In this document: positions 1 through 9,036 of the stretch, in pieces
How the letters are laid out: the number at the start of each line of letters is the position of its first letter
How positions within the stretch are numbered: position 1 is the first letter of the stretch
NCBI GenBank assembly: GCA_902706235.1
Contig: CACSJR010000007.1
Location: 1-64,000 of the forward strand
DNA from: Citrobacter sp. 18056
Lineage (GTDB): Bacteria; Pseudomonadota; Gammaproteobacteria; Enterobacterales; Enterobacteriaceae
DNA length: 64,000 nucleotides
Reading direction: 5' to 3'
Notes under the pieces: generated by a model
The model's input: the letters and a program-made list of their open reading frames with translations, nothing else
Told to the model about the DNA's origin: nothing
Databases searched by the model: none
Position numbers and translations under genes: made by a program

Positions 1-1
1 A

Positions 2-247
2 CGCCACCCCTACTCCCAAGCGCTGCTTTCCGCCGCCCCGATACCGGACCCAACGAAAAAGAAACAGCGCATCGTGCTCAAAGGCGATATTCCAAGCCCT
101 ATATCTCCGCCATCTGGCTGCGTATTTCGTACCCGCTGCCCAAGTGCCACTGACGCATGTGCCCAGAACATTCCGCAAGAACAACAGGTGAACGACGAGC
201 ACTGGGTAAGCTGCGTCCGCCTGCATGAACTCAATCACCAGGGGTAG
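2..247 (+). CDS. Peptide-type ABC transporter ATP-binding protein, C-terminal end (partial)
   Basis: This is the last 81 codons of a gene that begins before the window. It reads in frame from base 2 to TAG at 245-247. The motif [13 protein letters not shown] followed by a cysteine-rich tail ([13 protein letters not shown], then further Cys residues) is the typical C-terminal oligopeptide/dipeptide domain of DppF/OppF-type ATPases, which power import of peptides and related solutes. The next gene starts 9 bases later, so this transporter is very likely co-transcribed with the Rid, SelA-like and IclR genes. The substrate cannot be told from this fragment. The ATPase core lies outside the window. 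Confidence 0.85.
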   Translation, partial: RHPYSQALLSAAPIPDPTKKKQRIVLKGDIPSPISPPSGCVFRTRCPSATDACAQNIPQEQQVNDEHWVSCVRLHELNHQG

Positions 248-256
248 GAACTGATC

Positions 257-736
257 ATGATCACGGATACTTTGCAGGGAATTACTTATCAACGTCTGGC
301 AGAGCAAGGCATCGTGCTGCCCGCGTCACCTGCGCCGATAGCGAATTTTAGCTCCCACGTGATTGTGGGCAATTTACTGTTTCTCTCCGGACAGGGTCCC
401 GTGGAAGCGGACAATAGAAAGCATCAAGGAAAAGTCGGCAGAGATGTTTCAGTAGAAGAAGCCTACCAGCACGCCAGGCTTACGGGCATCAACCTGCTGG
501 CGGTCATGCATGAAGCGCTGGGGGATTTAGGACGCGTGAAGCAAGTGGTGAAATTGCTCGGGATGGTCAATGCGGACAGTGAATTCGCCGAGCACCCGAA
601 AGTGATCAACGGCTGTTCCGACCTCCTGGTCAGTGTTTTTGGTCAACAGGGTATTCACGCCCGTTCGGCAGTCGGTTTTTCCTCTTTGCCCGCGCAAATT
701 ACTGTCGAAATTGAAGCCATCGTCGCCTTTGAGTAA
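257..736 (+). CDS. Rid family (YjgF/YER057c/UK114) protein, probable imine/enamine deaminase
   Basis: 159 aa, longer than RidA itself (about 128 aa), and resembling the longer YjgF-like subfamily. Rid proteins hydrolyse reactive enamines and imines released by PLP enzymes, or act in catabolic pathways that generate them. The C-terminal block HARSAVG (Arg136) followed by LPAQITVEIEAI matches the conserved core that supplies the catalytic Arg in RidA. The ATG at 257 lies 9 bases after the transporter stop and has a GGGGTAGGA ribosome-binding stretch before it. It is followed 19 bases later by a PLP-dependent enzyme, which fits a job in clearing that enzyme's imine product. The exact substrate is unknown. 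Confidence 0.85.
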   Translation: MITDTLQGITYQRLAEQGIVLPASPAPIANFSSHVIVGNLLFLSGQGPVEADNRKHQGKVGRDVSVEEAYQHARLTGINLLAVMHEALGDLGRVKQVVKLLGMVNADSEFAEHPKVINGCSDLLVSVFGQQGIHARSAVGFSSLPAQITVEIEAIVAFE

Positions 737-755
737 CACCAGGAAACCGTAAAAG

Positions 756-1955
756 ATGAGAAACAATGAATTGAGTCGCGAACTCCACCTCACCCCGCTT
801 ATCAATGTGGCGGGCACCATGACCTATCTTGGTGCCTCCATCGTCGTTCCTGAAGCTATCGCCGCGATGCAGAAGATTTTGCCCGAGTTCGTTAAAATGG
901 AAGAGTTGCAGCGCTACGCCAACGGAGTCATCGCTGAAATAACGGGCGCCGAAGCCGGCTTTATTACCTCTTCCAGCGCAGCGGCGATTTCGATGGTGAT
1001 TGCGGGCTGTATCACCAAAGACAATCTGCTGGCGATCGAGCAATTACCGGATATCCACACTCCGCAAAACGAAGTGCTGGTGCAGGCCGGGCATCTGGTG
1101 AACTACGGCGCTTCCGTCGACCAGGCAGTCAAATTGACCGGGGCGAAGTGCGTGGCTATCGGCCAGGCGACACAATGTTCACCGTATCATCTGGAAAACA
1201 GCATCACCGAGCGCACCGTTGCCGCTATGTATGTTGTTTCGCACCACGTGGTTGATCACGGGCAATTACCACTGTCCCTGTTCTGTAAAATCTGCCACGC
1301 GCGTGACATCCCGGTAATCGTCGATGCCGCATCAGAATATGATTTACAGCGTTTCTTGCGTGACGGTGCCGACGTGGTCATATACTCCGGGCATAAATTT
1401 CTGGGGGGCCCAACATCCGGCATTATTGCCGGAAGAAAATCACTGATACGCAACGCCTGGCTGCAAAACCGCGGCATTGGCCGGGGCATGAAAGTCGGCA
1501 AAGAGAGTATTTATGGCGTAGTGGCCGCACTTCAGGCCTGGAAAAAGCGCGACCATCAAGCGGTTCGTCAGCGTGAAACGCAGGCCTTGCAGATATGGCG
1601 CGACGGCCTGCAGGAAAAACCAGGGATTAAGGTGTCGTTAGTTGCCGATCCAACAGGTAATCCGCTGGAGCGATGTAAAATCGATATTGATCCGCAGAAA
1701 GCAAAGATAAGCGCATGGGATTTAAGCCACCTTCTGTCAGCGGGCCACCCCGCCATCATTGTGCGTGATCACGAGGCAGAAAAAGGCTATATCTATCTCG
1801 ACCCCTGTAACCTGCATCATGAGCAGGAATATACCGTGTTGGAGCGAATTCTGGATGAACTCAATCTTGCACAGCAATCAACGGAAGCGATAATTACCCC
1901 CTTTGAGCAACACATATTGCAGCGTCAGCAGGCCGCACTACGCTGGCCAGATTAA
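756..1955 (+). CDS. SelA-like PLP-dependent enzyme (fold type I), putative lyase/aminotransferase
   Basis: 399 aa. The protein resembles the SelA / D-glucosaminate-6-phosphate ammonia-lyase (DgaE) branch of PLP enzymes. The serine-rich loop TSSSAAAIS (71-79) would bind the PLP phosphate, VDAASE (Asp190) the pyridine nitrogen, and SGHKFLGGP carries the presumed Schiff-base Lys214. A true selenocysteine synthase is unlikely: the protein is shorter than SelA (about 460 aa), lacks its N-terminal tRNA-binding region, and sits in a transporter operon. A role in beta-elimination or deamination of an imported amino acid, amino sugar or peptide product is inferred. It lies between a Rid gene and an IclR regulator on the same strand. 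Confidence 0.8.
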   Translation: MRNNELSRELHLTPLINVAGTMTYLGASIVVPEAIAAMQKILPEFVKMEELQRYANGVIAEITGAEAGFITSSSAAAISMVIAGCITKDNLLAIEQLPDIHTPQNEVLVQAGHLVNYGASVDQAVKLTGAKCVAIGQATQCSPYHLENSITERTVAAMYVVSHHVVDHGQLPLSLFCKICHARDIPVIVDAASEYDLQRFLRDGADVVIYSGHKFLGGPTSGIIAGRKSLIRNAWLQNRGIGRGMKVGKESIYGVVAALQAWKKRDHQAVRQRETQALQIWRDGLQEKPGIKVSLVADPTGNPLERCKIDIDPQKAKISAWDLSHLLSAGHPAIIVRDHEAEKGYIYLDPCNLHHEQEYTVLERILDELNLAQQSTEAIITPFEQHILQRQQAALRWPD

Positions 1956-1982
1956 CCCGTCAATGCGCAGAAGGAAGAGATC

Positions 1983-2780
1983 ATGAGCACTGAAACAGAC
2001 GGACTTTCGCCCCCACAAAAACGTGCGCGTACCAGCGGTATCGATCGGGCATTACAGGTTCTGGATTTATTACAACAGCATCAACACCCACTCACCTGTT
2101 ATGAAATGGCTAAAGAGGCAGGCGCTCCGCTCTCTACTATTTATTCAGTAGTGGATGATCTGGTCAGTAAATCCATGCTCGAACGCCAGAAAAATGGACT
2201 GATCTGGTTGGGGCCACGGCTGTACTATTACGGGCTTTCCTATAGTCGTCAGTTGGATCTGCTCACCGTCGCCGCCCAGGAGATGGAAAACTTGAGCGAG
2301 ACATGCGGTGAAGTGATCCAGATTTGCGGTAGAGACAACGATAAAATGGTGGTGCTGGCGATGGCCGAAGGGCGTGACCATTTTTATGTGTCATCGAAAG
2401 TCGGCACTCGAATCCCACTGAACTGGTCGGCTTCCGGACGCCTGCTGGTCGGCCATCTCAGTGAACATGAGCGTATCGAATTGTTCACCACTTCCGCCCC
2501 ACCCTCACCAACAGGTCGGGCAGAAACCGATCCGCACCTGCTGGCGCAAAGTGCCGCCGTCGCGCTGCAACAGCGTCTGTCGATTCAGGCTAACGAATCA
2601 GACTTCTCTGTGGCGTGTATCGCGTCACCGATTTGTGACACCAGTGGCGTCTGCCGGGCTACCGTATCGATTGTCGTCCCGGCTAGTAAAGTCGATCAGA
2701 CTCAGCCGGACCTACGCAAACTGGCACAATCCAGCGCCAAAACGATTGAGATGCGTCTCGGCTGGCGACAGGGGCCGTAG
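1983..2780 (+). CDS. IclR-family transcriptional regulator
   Basis: 265 aa. An N-terminal winged helix-turn-helix (about residues 20-80, with GIDRALQVLDLL and the recognition segment APLSTIYSVVDDL) is followed by an IclR effector domain containing the usual small-molecule pocket block NWSASGRLLVGHL. IclR regulators commonly control a neighbouring catabolic operon in answer to a metabolite. The gene starts 27 bases after the SelA-like gene with GAAGGAAGAG before the ATG, so it is probably the last gene of that operon and may autoregulate it. A hairpin terminator at 2832-2854 follows. The effector is not known. Confidence 0.88.
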   Translation: MSTETDGLSPPQKRARTSGIDRALQVLDLLQQHQHPLTCYEMAKEAGAPLSTIYSVVDDLVSKSMLERQKNGLIWLGPRLYYYGLSYSRQLDLLTVAAQEMENLSETCGEVIQICGRDNDKMVVLAMAEGRDHFYVSSKVGTRIPLNWSASGRLLVGHLSEHERIELFTTSAPPSPTGRAETDPHLLAQSAAVALQQRLSIQANESDFSVACIASPICDTSGVCRATVSIVVPASKVDQTQPDLRKLAQSSAKTIEMRLGWRQGP

Positions 2781-2831
2781 GTCTGAAAAGTGTAGCGCCA
2801 TCAGGCAACAATACCCCGCCTCAGAAACAGC

Positions 2832-2854
2832 AAAGCCCGCATTTCGCGGGCTTT
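2832..2854. terminator. Intrinsic terminator between iclR-type gene and phoH (bidirectional)
   Basis: AAAGCCCGC - ATTTC - GCGGGCTTT stem-loop with a T-rich run on the right and A-rich bases on the left. It lies between two convergent genes and can end both transcripts. Confidence 0.8.
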
Positions 2855-2872
2855 ATTTTCGGCAAACCAGAC

Positions 2873-3937
2873 TCAGTTGTAGGCGTGTAATGTACGTTGG
2901 CAGAGCGCGGACCGCACGCAGTCGTCTTTGTTAAAGCGAACGATACCGACCATATCGTCCTCTTCAAAACGTGCCAGCGCATCGCTCAAACCGGACACCA
3001 CACCCCGCGGGAGGTCACACTGGGTGATGTCGCCGTTAACGATAACCGTCACGTTTTCCCCGAGGCGTGTCAGGAACATCTTCATTTGCGCCGCGGTCAC
3101 GTTCTGGGCCTCGTCCAGAATAACCACCGCGTTTTCAAATGTACGTCCGCGCATATAGGCGAACGGCGCGATCTCTACCTTGCCGATTTCCGGGCGCAGG
3201 CAGTATTGCATAAAGGACGCCCCCAGCCTTCTGACCAAAACGTCATAGACCGGGCGGAAATACGGGGCGAACTTCTCGGAAATATCCCCGGGTAAGAAGC
3301 CAAGATCTTCATCGGCCTGCAGAACCGGACGGGTGACGATTATCCTGTCCACATCCTTATGAACCAGGGCCTCTGCTGCTTTTGCTGCGCTGATCCAGGT
3401 CTTCCCACACCCTGCCTCGCCGGTGGCGAAAATCAGCTGTTTACTCTCGATAGCATTCAGGTAGTGCGCCTGAGCTTCATTGCGAGCTTCAATTGGAGAA
3501 TGATCACGGCTGTCTCTTGCCATGCCAATTGCTTCTACGCCACTCATCTGCACAAGCGAGGTGACCGATTCTTCTTCACGTTGTTTATGACTGCGTGAAT
3601 CCCGTCTCAGCACACGTTTTGCTTCGCGACGAGCTTTGATCACTGCTTTTTGTCTTCCCATGGATAGCACCTTGAGTTGTTGGTCAACATTACACGTGCC
3701 CGTTTCGGCACGATTATGCGCACTAACGTCTGAGGTTTGGCTTCCTTTCAAGCCATTGCTTGCCGGTTGATCGGGCGTGATGACACGACTACGCGCACCG
3801 CGCATCACATCAGTGGAGTCATGAGTTGCTGTCGAAGAGGGAAATTCAGTGGTGAAGAAATCGCTGCCGGAGGTGAGGCCTCCGCGCTGTTTGGTGCGGT
3901 TATTTTTACTTTTATGTCCAGAACAGGACCCTACCAT
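2873..3937 (-). CDS. phoH: PhoH, phosphate-starvation ATP-binding protein
   Basis: 354 aa, the same length as E. coli PhoH, a cytoplasmic P-loop ATPase of the phosphate-starvation regulon whose exact role is unclear. Walker A GEAGCGKT lies at 173-180, and the Walker B region VVILDEAQN near residue 270. The first 92 residues are polar and low in complexity. An internal ATG at 3661 (MGRQKAV) has AAGGTG nine bases upstream and would give a 262-residue protein containing the whole conserved domain, so the long start is uncertain even though it matches the E. coli annotation. It follows efeB on the same strand as in E. coli, with a 274-base gap holding a Pho-box-like site. Confidence 0.93.
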   Translation of the reverse strand: MVGSCSGHKSKNNRTKQRGGLTSGSDFFTTEFPSSTATHDSTDVMRGARSRVITPDQPASNGLKGSQTSDVSAHNRAETGTCNVDQQLKVLSMGRQKAVIKARREAKRVLRRDSRSHKQREEESVTSLVQMSGVEAIGMARDSRDHSPIEARNEAQAHYLNAIESKQLIFATGEAGCGKTWISAAKAAEALVHKDVDRIIVTRPVLQADEDLGFLPGDISEKFAPYFRPVYDVLVRRLGASFMQYCLRPEIGKVEIAPFAYMRGRTFENAVVILDEAQNVTAAQMKMFLTRLGENVTVIVNGDITQCDLPRGVVSGLSDALARFEEDDMVGIVRFNKDDCVRSALCQRTLHAYN

Positions 3938-4078
3938 TCGCGATCTCCTAAGTGGCTACTTTCACTCACTGCCGGGAACTACCGCTGTTGTAATAAGTAC
4001 ATCATGAATTATCATAAATGCAACATATTTTTTACTTTCGAGCAACCAAGCTACGTTCTGCCCGAACGTCATCATCAT

Positions 4079-4096
4079 CTGACAAAAATATTACAG
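4079..4096 (-). promoter_or_regulatory. Pho-box-like site upstream of phoH
   Basis: On the minus strand this reads CTGTAAT-ATTT-TTGTCAG: two 7-base CTGTNAN-type repeats separated by four A/T bases, the layout of a PhoB box. It is 142 bases before the long phoH start. E. coli phoH is PhoB-controlled. The match is imperfect (second repeat begins TTGT). Confidence 0.5.
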
Positions 4097-4211
4097 AAAT
4101 ATATCAATGACCTGCCAATACAAAAAAATGATGCTTTGGGAAAGTGTGAAAACAGGAAGGGATAAAATTGTTAGCAGAGTAACCATCCTGCCCTCACGGG
4201 CAGGACAATAA

Positions 4212-5495
4212 TCAGGCTTCCAGCAACGGTTGTGCGAGGTAGCCCGTGCGTTCTTTTACGCCTGGCAGAACAAAGAAATATCCGCCGCCGATAGGCTTGA
4301 TGTACTCTTCCAGCGCTTCGCCATTGAGCCGCTTCTGCACGGTCAGGAACCCTTTCTCGAGGTCATGCTGGTAGCAAACGAACAGCAGGCCCATCTCCAG
4401 CTGGCCGGAGTTAGTTACGCCGAGCGAATAGCTGTAGCCGCGGCGCATCATCAGGTTTGAATCGGTTGCCGGCGTGCGCGGGTTGGCCAGACGAATATGG
4501 CTGTCGAGCGCAATGACATCACCATCAGGATCTTTAGCGTAGTCCGGCACATCGTGCTCGTGCTGCATTCCCAACGGCGCGCCTGAATGCTTATCGCGCC
4601 CAAAAATGGTCTGTTGTTCTTTCAGCGGCGTACGGTCCCAGAACTCCACGTGGAACTGGATAATGCGCACTGCCTGGTAAGAACCACCCGTAGTCCACGC
4701 CGGTTCACCCTGCCCGTCCGTCACCCAGACGATGTTATCCATCAGCTTCGCGTCATGGCTATCCGGGTTGGCAGTACCATCTTTGAAGCCCAGCAGATTC
4801 ACCGGCGTCTCTTTGCCTTTGCTGCGCGCGGCGTGGTCAGAGATAAACCCCTCCCGCTTCCAGCGCACGCTCAGCAAATCTGGCGAATGCTTGATGATGT
4901 CACGCAGAGCGTGAATAACCGTGTCCTGGGTGTTGGCGCAGATTTGCAGCAGCAGGTCCCCATGACACAGGGCCGCATCCAGCGAATCGTTGGGGAAACG
5001 CGTCATGCGCTGCAGTTTTTTCGGCGCGTGTGCCGCTAGCCCGTAGCGCTCGTCAAACAGCGACTGGCCAACGGAAACGGTAATGGTCAGGTTATCCGGC
5101 GCGATATACGCCCCGAGGATCCCGGAATCCATCGGCGGCAGTCGCGGGTTCGGCGTATCGGGCGCGGGCCCACCGGTGGTGAGGAAAGTTATCCTGTCGG
5201 TCAGCAGTTTGAACAGGCGCGTCAGGTCAGCTTTATCACTTGCCAGCACGTCAAACGCCACCAGCATCATTGATGCCTGCTGAGGGGTCAGCACGCCCGC
5301 CTGATGCAATCCGTGGAACGGCTGGGTTTCCATGCGTGCATCCGGAGACAGCGTCCCCGGTGCACTTTGCGGTTTCGCCGCATGGGCGACCGGGCAACCC
5401 CCGGTCAACGCCAGCGCGCCTCCCAGCGCGCCGATATTTTTCAGTAAGCGACGACGTGATGGCTCGGTCACGTCGTGCGATTTGCTCTGAGTCAT
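4212..5495 (-). CDS. efeB: EfeB, deferrochelatase / DyP-type haem peroxidase
   Basis: 427 aa, close to E. coli EfeB (423). It is a periplasmic dye-decolorising peroxidase that serves the EfeUOB iron system and has been reported to release iron from haem. The N-terminus carries a twin-arginine signal (SRRRLLKN, Arg14-Arg16, then a hydrophobic Ala/Gly stretch), as expected for export folded with haem. The GxxDG motif of DyP peroxidases is seen as GFKDGT. The start lies 6 bases after the efeO stop, so efeU-efeO-efeB form one operon reading leftward. Third gene of the operon. Confidence 0.95.
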   Translation of the reverse strand: MTQSKSHDVTEPSRRRLLKNIGALGGALALTGGCPVAHAAKPQSAPGTLSPDARMETQPFHGLHQAGVLTPQQASMMLVAFDVLASDKADLTRLFKLLTDRITFLTTGGPAPDTPNPRLPPMDSGILGAYIAPDNLTITVSVGQSLFDERYGLAAHAPKKLQRMTRFPNDSLDAALCHGDLLLQICANTQDTVIHALRDIIKHSPDLLSVRWKREGFISDHAARSKGKETPVNLLGFKDGTANPDSHDAKLMDNIVWVTDGQGEPAWTTGGSYQAVRIIQFHVEFWDRTPLKEQQTIFGRDKHSGAPLGMQHEHDVPDYAKDPDGDVIALDSHIRLANPRTPATDSNLMMRRGYSYSLGVTNSGQLEMGLLFVCYQHDLEKGFLTVQKRLNGEALEEYIKPIGGGYFFVLPGVKERTGYLAQPLLEA

Positions 5496-5501
5496 AACGC
5501 T

Positions 5502-6629
5502 TTAGTCCAGTCCGAGGATCCCACGCAGCTGCGCTAAATCTTCTGCCAGCGTCGTTACCGGCCCTTTCAGCGCATTGCGGTCAGCGTCAGTCAACTTATC
5601 GTAAGTCTCGTAGCCGTCTTTGGTTTTGTACTTCGCCAGAATGGTGTCGACTTTCTTGAAGTTGGCATCCACTTTGGCCAGCAGCGCGCTGTTTTCTTTC
5701 TGCAGCTGAGGACGCAACAGGTCGACAATTTTCTGGGCGCCGTCGACGTTAGCCTGGAAATCCCACAGATCGGTATGGCTGTAACGGTCTTCTTCACCGC
5801 TTATTTTGCTGGCCGCGACTTCTTCAATCAGATCGGCAGCACCGCCCACCACTTTTGACGGTGGGAAGGCCAGTTCGCTGATGCGTTTTTGCAGTTCCTG
5901 CACGTCGCTGTTCAGCTGAGTAGCGTAGTGCTCCATGCCTTTGGTGGAGTTGTCAGCAAACAGCGCTTTCTCCAGGCGGTGGAAGCCGGTGAATTTCGGG
6001 TCTTCCGCTTTCTTCTCGTAATCGTCTTCACGGGCATCGATGCTGCCGTCGAGGTCAGAGAACAGTTCAGCAATCGGTTCGATGCGTTCGTAGTACTGAC
6101 GAGTCGGGGCGTACAGCGCTTTGGCTTTCTCGATATCGCCCGCTTTCACCGCGTCGGTGAAAGCCTGAGTGCCTTTCACCAGCGCTGCGGTTTGTGCCGT
6201 CACGTAGGTTTTATAGTCGGCAATCGCGTCACCCAGGCTCAGCACGGCGTTGGCTTTCGCCGCATCCGCGGTGGCTTCACCTTTAACAATCAGCGTGCCT
6301 TTCGGGTTAGTCAGCAGGCCACAGGTCATTTCATAACGACCCGGCTGTAGATTGGCGGTCATTTTCTGGGTGAAGCCCGGCGCAATGTTTTCACGCTCTT
6401 CCACCACCATCACCCCTTTGAGGATTTCCCACTCCAGCGCTTTTTGGCTGTGGTTCTGGATGATGAACTGTGTTTTGCCAGCGTTAACGGTGATGTTCAT
6501 CGGTTCACACTGTTTGTCGGTGACCGTAACCTTTACCTGCGGAATATCGGCGGCCTGCGCAGCGAACGCAGAAGAGAACAGCGCAGCGATGCCCAGCTGC
6601 AGCGCACTACGGCGGAAATTAATCGTCAT
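5502..6629 (-). CDS. efeO: EfeO, periplasmic iron-binding component of the EfeUOB system
   Basis: 375 aa, as in E. coli. A Sec signal peptide (about 1-26, ending FAAQA) is followed by a cupredoxin-like domain (about 27-120, with Cys, Met and Glu residues that could bind metal) and an imelysin/M75-type helical domain. The HxxE motif of this family is present as HRLE at 217-220. EfeO is thought to deliver or oxidise iron for the EfeU permease in acidic conditions. It lies between efeU (57 bases upstream) and efeB (6 bases downstream). Confidence 0.95.
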   Translation of the reverse strand: MTINFRRSALQLGIAALFSSAFAAQAADIPQVKVTVTDKQCEPMNITVNAGKTQFIIQNHSQKALEWEILKGVMVVEERENIAPGFTQKMTANLQPGRYEMTCGLLTNPKGTLIVKGEATADAAKANAVLSLGDAIADYKTYVTAQTAALVKGTQAFTDAVKAGDIEKAKALYAPTRQYYERIEPIAELFSDLDGSIDAREDDYEKKAEDPKFTGFHRLEKALFADNSTKGMEHYATQLNSDVQELQKRISELAFPPSKVVGGAADLIEEVAASKISGEEDRYSHTDLWDFQANVDGAQKIVDLLRPQLQKENSALLAKVDANFKKVDTILAKYKTKDGYETYDKLTDADRNALKGPVTTLAEDLAQLRGILGLD

Positions 6630-6686
6630 GACCCATCCCTTTCAATAAGTATGTTGTAACTAATAGTCAATCATTGCTGTCGCTGA

Positions 6687-7517
6687 TTACGCCGTACGAG
6701 AAGGACTCGTCGAGGCCCGCGGCGGCATGGAAAACAGCACCAGCACCGGGATCAGATAGATAAAGTACACCGCCACTTCGCTGACGCTTGGCGCTTCCTG
6801 ATAGCCGAAAATACCTTCCAGCAGGGTGCCAAACAGCGTGTGGGTAGAAAGTGTGTTACTGAGATCAAACGCGACGTCCTGGAAGTGATTCCACAGCCCT
6901 GCCTCATGGAAGGCCCGAATCGCCCCGGCGGCAAGCCCTGCAGCCACCAGCAAAATAAACAGGCTGGTCCATTTGAAGAACGCGCCAAGATTCAGGCGAA
7001 TGCCGCCCCAGTAAATCAGGAATCCAAGGACCACCGCGGTCGCCAGCCCGAGCATTGCACCGAGCGGCGGCCAGATGCCGAGATCCTGCTGGAATGCGGC
7101 CAGCAGGAAGAATACCGATTCCAGCCCTTCACGCGCCACGGCGAAAAAGACCATCAGGATCAGCGCCCAACCGTGGTTATTGCCCTTTTGCAGCGCATTA
7201 TCCACCGCGTCTTCCAGTTGTTTCTTCACATTGCGCGACACTTTGCGCATCCAGAACACCATCCAGGTCAGGATAAACACCGCGATAACCGCCACGATAC
7301 CCTCGAACATTTCCTGCTCTTTCTGCGGAAATTCACCGGTGGTTTCGTTGATGAAAATGCCGAGTCCCAGGCACAGCGCGGCGGCGAGAAACACGCCAAT
7401 CCACATGACGCCAATCCAGCGTCCTCGTTGCGTGCGTTTAAGGTAGCTCGCTATCAGGCTGACAATCAGCGCTGCTTCCAGCCCTTCGCGTAACATAATG
7501 AGAAATGGAACAAACAT
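6687..7517 (-). CDS. efeU: EfeU, ferrous iron permease (FTR1/OFeT family), intact
   Basis: 276 aa integral membrane protein with about seven hydrophobic segments. Both REGLE iron-binding motifs of the FTR1 family are present: Arg10-Glu14 in the first helix and Arg129-Glu133 in the fourth. E. coli K-12 carries a frameshift in this gene; here it is open from ATG to stop, so the EfeUOB system is probably functional. It is the first gene of the leftward operon, with a Fur-box-like site 60-78 bases upstream, suggesting repression when iron is plentiful. Confidence 0.95.
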   Translation of the reverse strand: MFVPFLIMLREGLEAALIVSLIASYLKRTQRGRWIGVMWIGVFLAAALCLGLGIFINETTGEFPQKEQEMFEGIVAVIAVFILTWMVFWMRKVSRNVKKQLEDAVDNALQKGNNHGWALILMVFFAVAREGLESVFFLLAAFQQDLGIWPPLGAMLGLATAVVLGFLIYWGGIRLNLGAFFKWTSLFILLVAAGLAAGAIRAFHEAGLWNHFQDVAFDLSNTLSTHTLFGTLLEGIFGYQEAPSVSEVAVYFIYLIPVLVLFSMPPRASTSPSRTA

Positions 7518-7576
7518 GCCTGAAACCCTTCAGTGTGAAACGCAGTCAATCGATGCAAAGTTTCGTAAATATGAGT

Positions 7577-7595
7577 GATAGTGATTATCATTACG
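7577..7595. promoter_or_regulatory. Fur-box-like operator upstream of efeU
   Basis: GATAGTGATTATCATTACG matches the 19-base Fur consensus (GATAATGATAATCATTATC) at 15 of 19 positions. It lies 60 bases upstream of the efeU ATG in the only gap before the operon, where iron control would be expected. Confidence 0.75.
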
Positions 7596-7769
7596 GCACA
7601 GAGAAACACAAGCGAAATGTGCGGATAATGATGTCAGGTTGTAAAAACTTGCAGTCGATATCGTTATCAGGCAAAGCAATTTAGTCTGAGACTATTAACA
7701 GGTAATCGTTTACGCCGCCGCTTCGCTGTGGCTAAATATGCGCCCCGTTTACCTGCAAACAAAAATGAA

Positions 7770-8954
7770 ATGGCTAATATTCTTCACTTCCTGCTGGCGC
7801 TGGTGGTCATCCTCGCGCTCGCCTGGCTGGTCAGTTTTGACCGCAAAACCATCCGTATTCGTTATATTACGCAGCTCATTATTATTGAAATCGCGCTGGC
7901 GTTCTTTTTCCTGCACGCCGAAAGCGGTTTAGTTCTGATTAAATCGGTTTCAGGGGTATTTGAATCGCTGCTTAAATTCTCCGCAGAGGGCAGTAATTTC
8001 GTCTTCGGCGGCATGAGCGATAAAGGCCTCGCGTTTATCTTCTTAGGCGTGCTGTGCCCGATTATCTTTATTTCCGCGCTGATCGGCATTCTGCAACACT
8101 GGCGTATTCTGCCGATTTTCATTCGCGTGATAGGCACCCTGCTGTCGAAAGTGAATGGCATGGGTAAGCTGGAATCATTTAACGCCGTAAGCTCGATTAT
8201 CCTCGGTCAATCGGAAAACTTCATTGCTTACAAAGGCGTGCTGTCAGACCTTTCCTCTCGTCGGCTTTTCACCATGGCCGCCACGGCGATGTCGACGGTG
8301 TCGCTGTCGATTGTCGGCGCATACATGACCATGCTCGACGCGAAATATGTCGTGGCGGCGCTCATCCTCAATATGTTCAGCACCTTCATTATCCTGTCGG
8401 TGATTAACCCGACGCGTCCGGATACCGAAGCGGAGATTAAACTCGAGAAAATGCATGAGTCGCAGAGTTTCTTTGAGATGCTCGGGGAATACATTCTCGC
8501 CGGTTTTAAAGTGGCGATGATTATTCTGGCGATGCTGATTGGTTTTATTGCGTTGATAAGCGCGGTGAACGCCCTGTTCTCGACGGTGTTTGGCCTGAGC
8601 TTCCAGCAGATCCTCGGTTACGTTTTCTATCCGCTGGCATGGCTGATTGGCATTCCACTGAGCGATGCGCTGAACGCGGGCAGCATCATGGCGACCAAAC
8701 TGGTGGCGAATGAATTTGTGGCGATGATTGAGCTGCAAAAGATTGCCGCACAGATGACACCGCGGGGCTTAGGCATTCTGTCAGTGTTCCTGGTGTCGTT
8801 TGCTAACTTTGCTTCTATCGGCATTGTGGCGGGCGCGATTAAAGGACTGAACGAGAAGCAGGGAAATGCGGTTTCGCGCTTTGGTCTGCGCCTGGTGTAC
8901 GGCGCGACGCTGGTGAGCTTGCTGTCGGCGAGCTTTGCGGGGTTGTTCCTGTAA
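7770..8954 (+). CDS. NupC-type concentrative nucleoside transporter (CNT family)
   Basis: 394 aa from this ATG. It is an inner-membrane nucleoside/cation symporter with the CNT signature blocks: the GQSENF-type motif ([13 protein letters not shown]), [17 protein letters not shown] near the start, and NEFVAMIEL followed by [18 protein letters not shown] near the end. The chosen ATG gives [11 protein letters not shown], which looks like the normal N-terminus of NupC proteins, but it lacks a clear ribosome-binding site. A GTG at 7728 would add 14 polar residues. It is divergent from efeU and stands alone; a REP-like element and a terminator follow. This gene is not in the E. coli K-12 efe-put interval. 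Substrate preference cannot be told. Confidence 0.88.
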   Translation: MANILHFLLALVVILALAWLVSFDRKTIRIRYITQLIIIEIALAFFFLHAESGLVLIKSVSGVFESLLKFSAEGSNFVFGGMSDKGLAFIFLGVLCPIIFISALIGILQHWRILPIFIRVIGTLLSKVNGMGKLESFNAVSSIILGQSENFIAYKGVLSDLSSRRLFTMAATAMSTVSLSIVGAYMTMLDAKYVVAALILNMFSTFIILSVINPTRPDTEAEIKLEKMHESQSFFEMLGEYILAGFKVAMIILAMLIGFIALISAVNALFSTVFGLSFQQILGYVFYPLAWLIGIPLSDALNAGSIMATKLVANEFVAMIELQKIAAQMTPRGLGILSVFLVSFANFASIGIVAGAIKGLNEKQGNAVSRFGLRLVYGATLVSLLSASFAGLFL

Positions 8955-8963
8955 GCGTATAAA

Positions 8964-8995
8964 CGCCCGACGGCGCTGCGCTTGCTCGGGCCTAC
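8964..8995. repeat. REP (repetitive extragenic palindrome) element
   Basis: CGCCCGACGGCGCTGCGC ... GGGCCTAC is a typical enterobacterial REP half-palindrome just after the nupC-type stop. Related copies occur at 15481-15514, 35548-35616 and 61768-61799. Confidence 0.75.
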
Positions 8996-9002
8996 GAAAA
9001 TA

Positions 9003-9035
9003 AAAACGGCGGGATAATAATCCCGCCGTTTTTTT
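9003..9035. terminator. Bidirectional intrinsic terminator
   Basis: ACGGCGGGA - TAATAA - TCCCGCCGT stem flanked by A-run and T-run. It lies between the convergent nucleoside transporter and the small lipoprotein gene and serves both. Confidence 0.88.
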
Positions 9036-9036
9036 A

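Noticed and set aside
756-1955. Selenocysteine synthase (selA)
   Set aside because: Too short, lacks the SelA N-terminal domain, and lies in a transporter/Rid/IclR operon rather than with selB.
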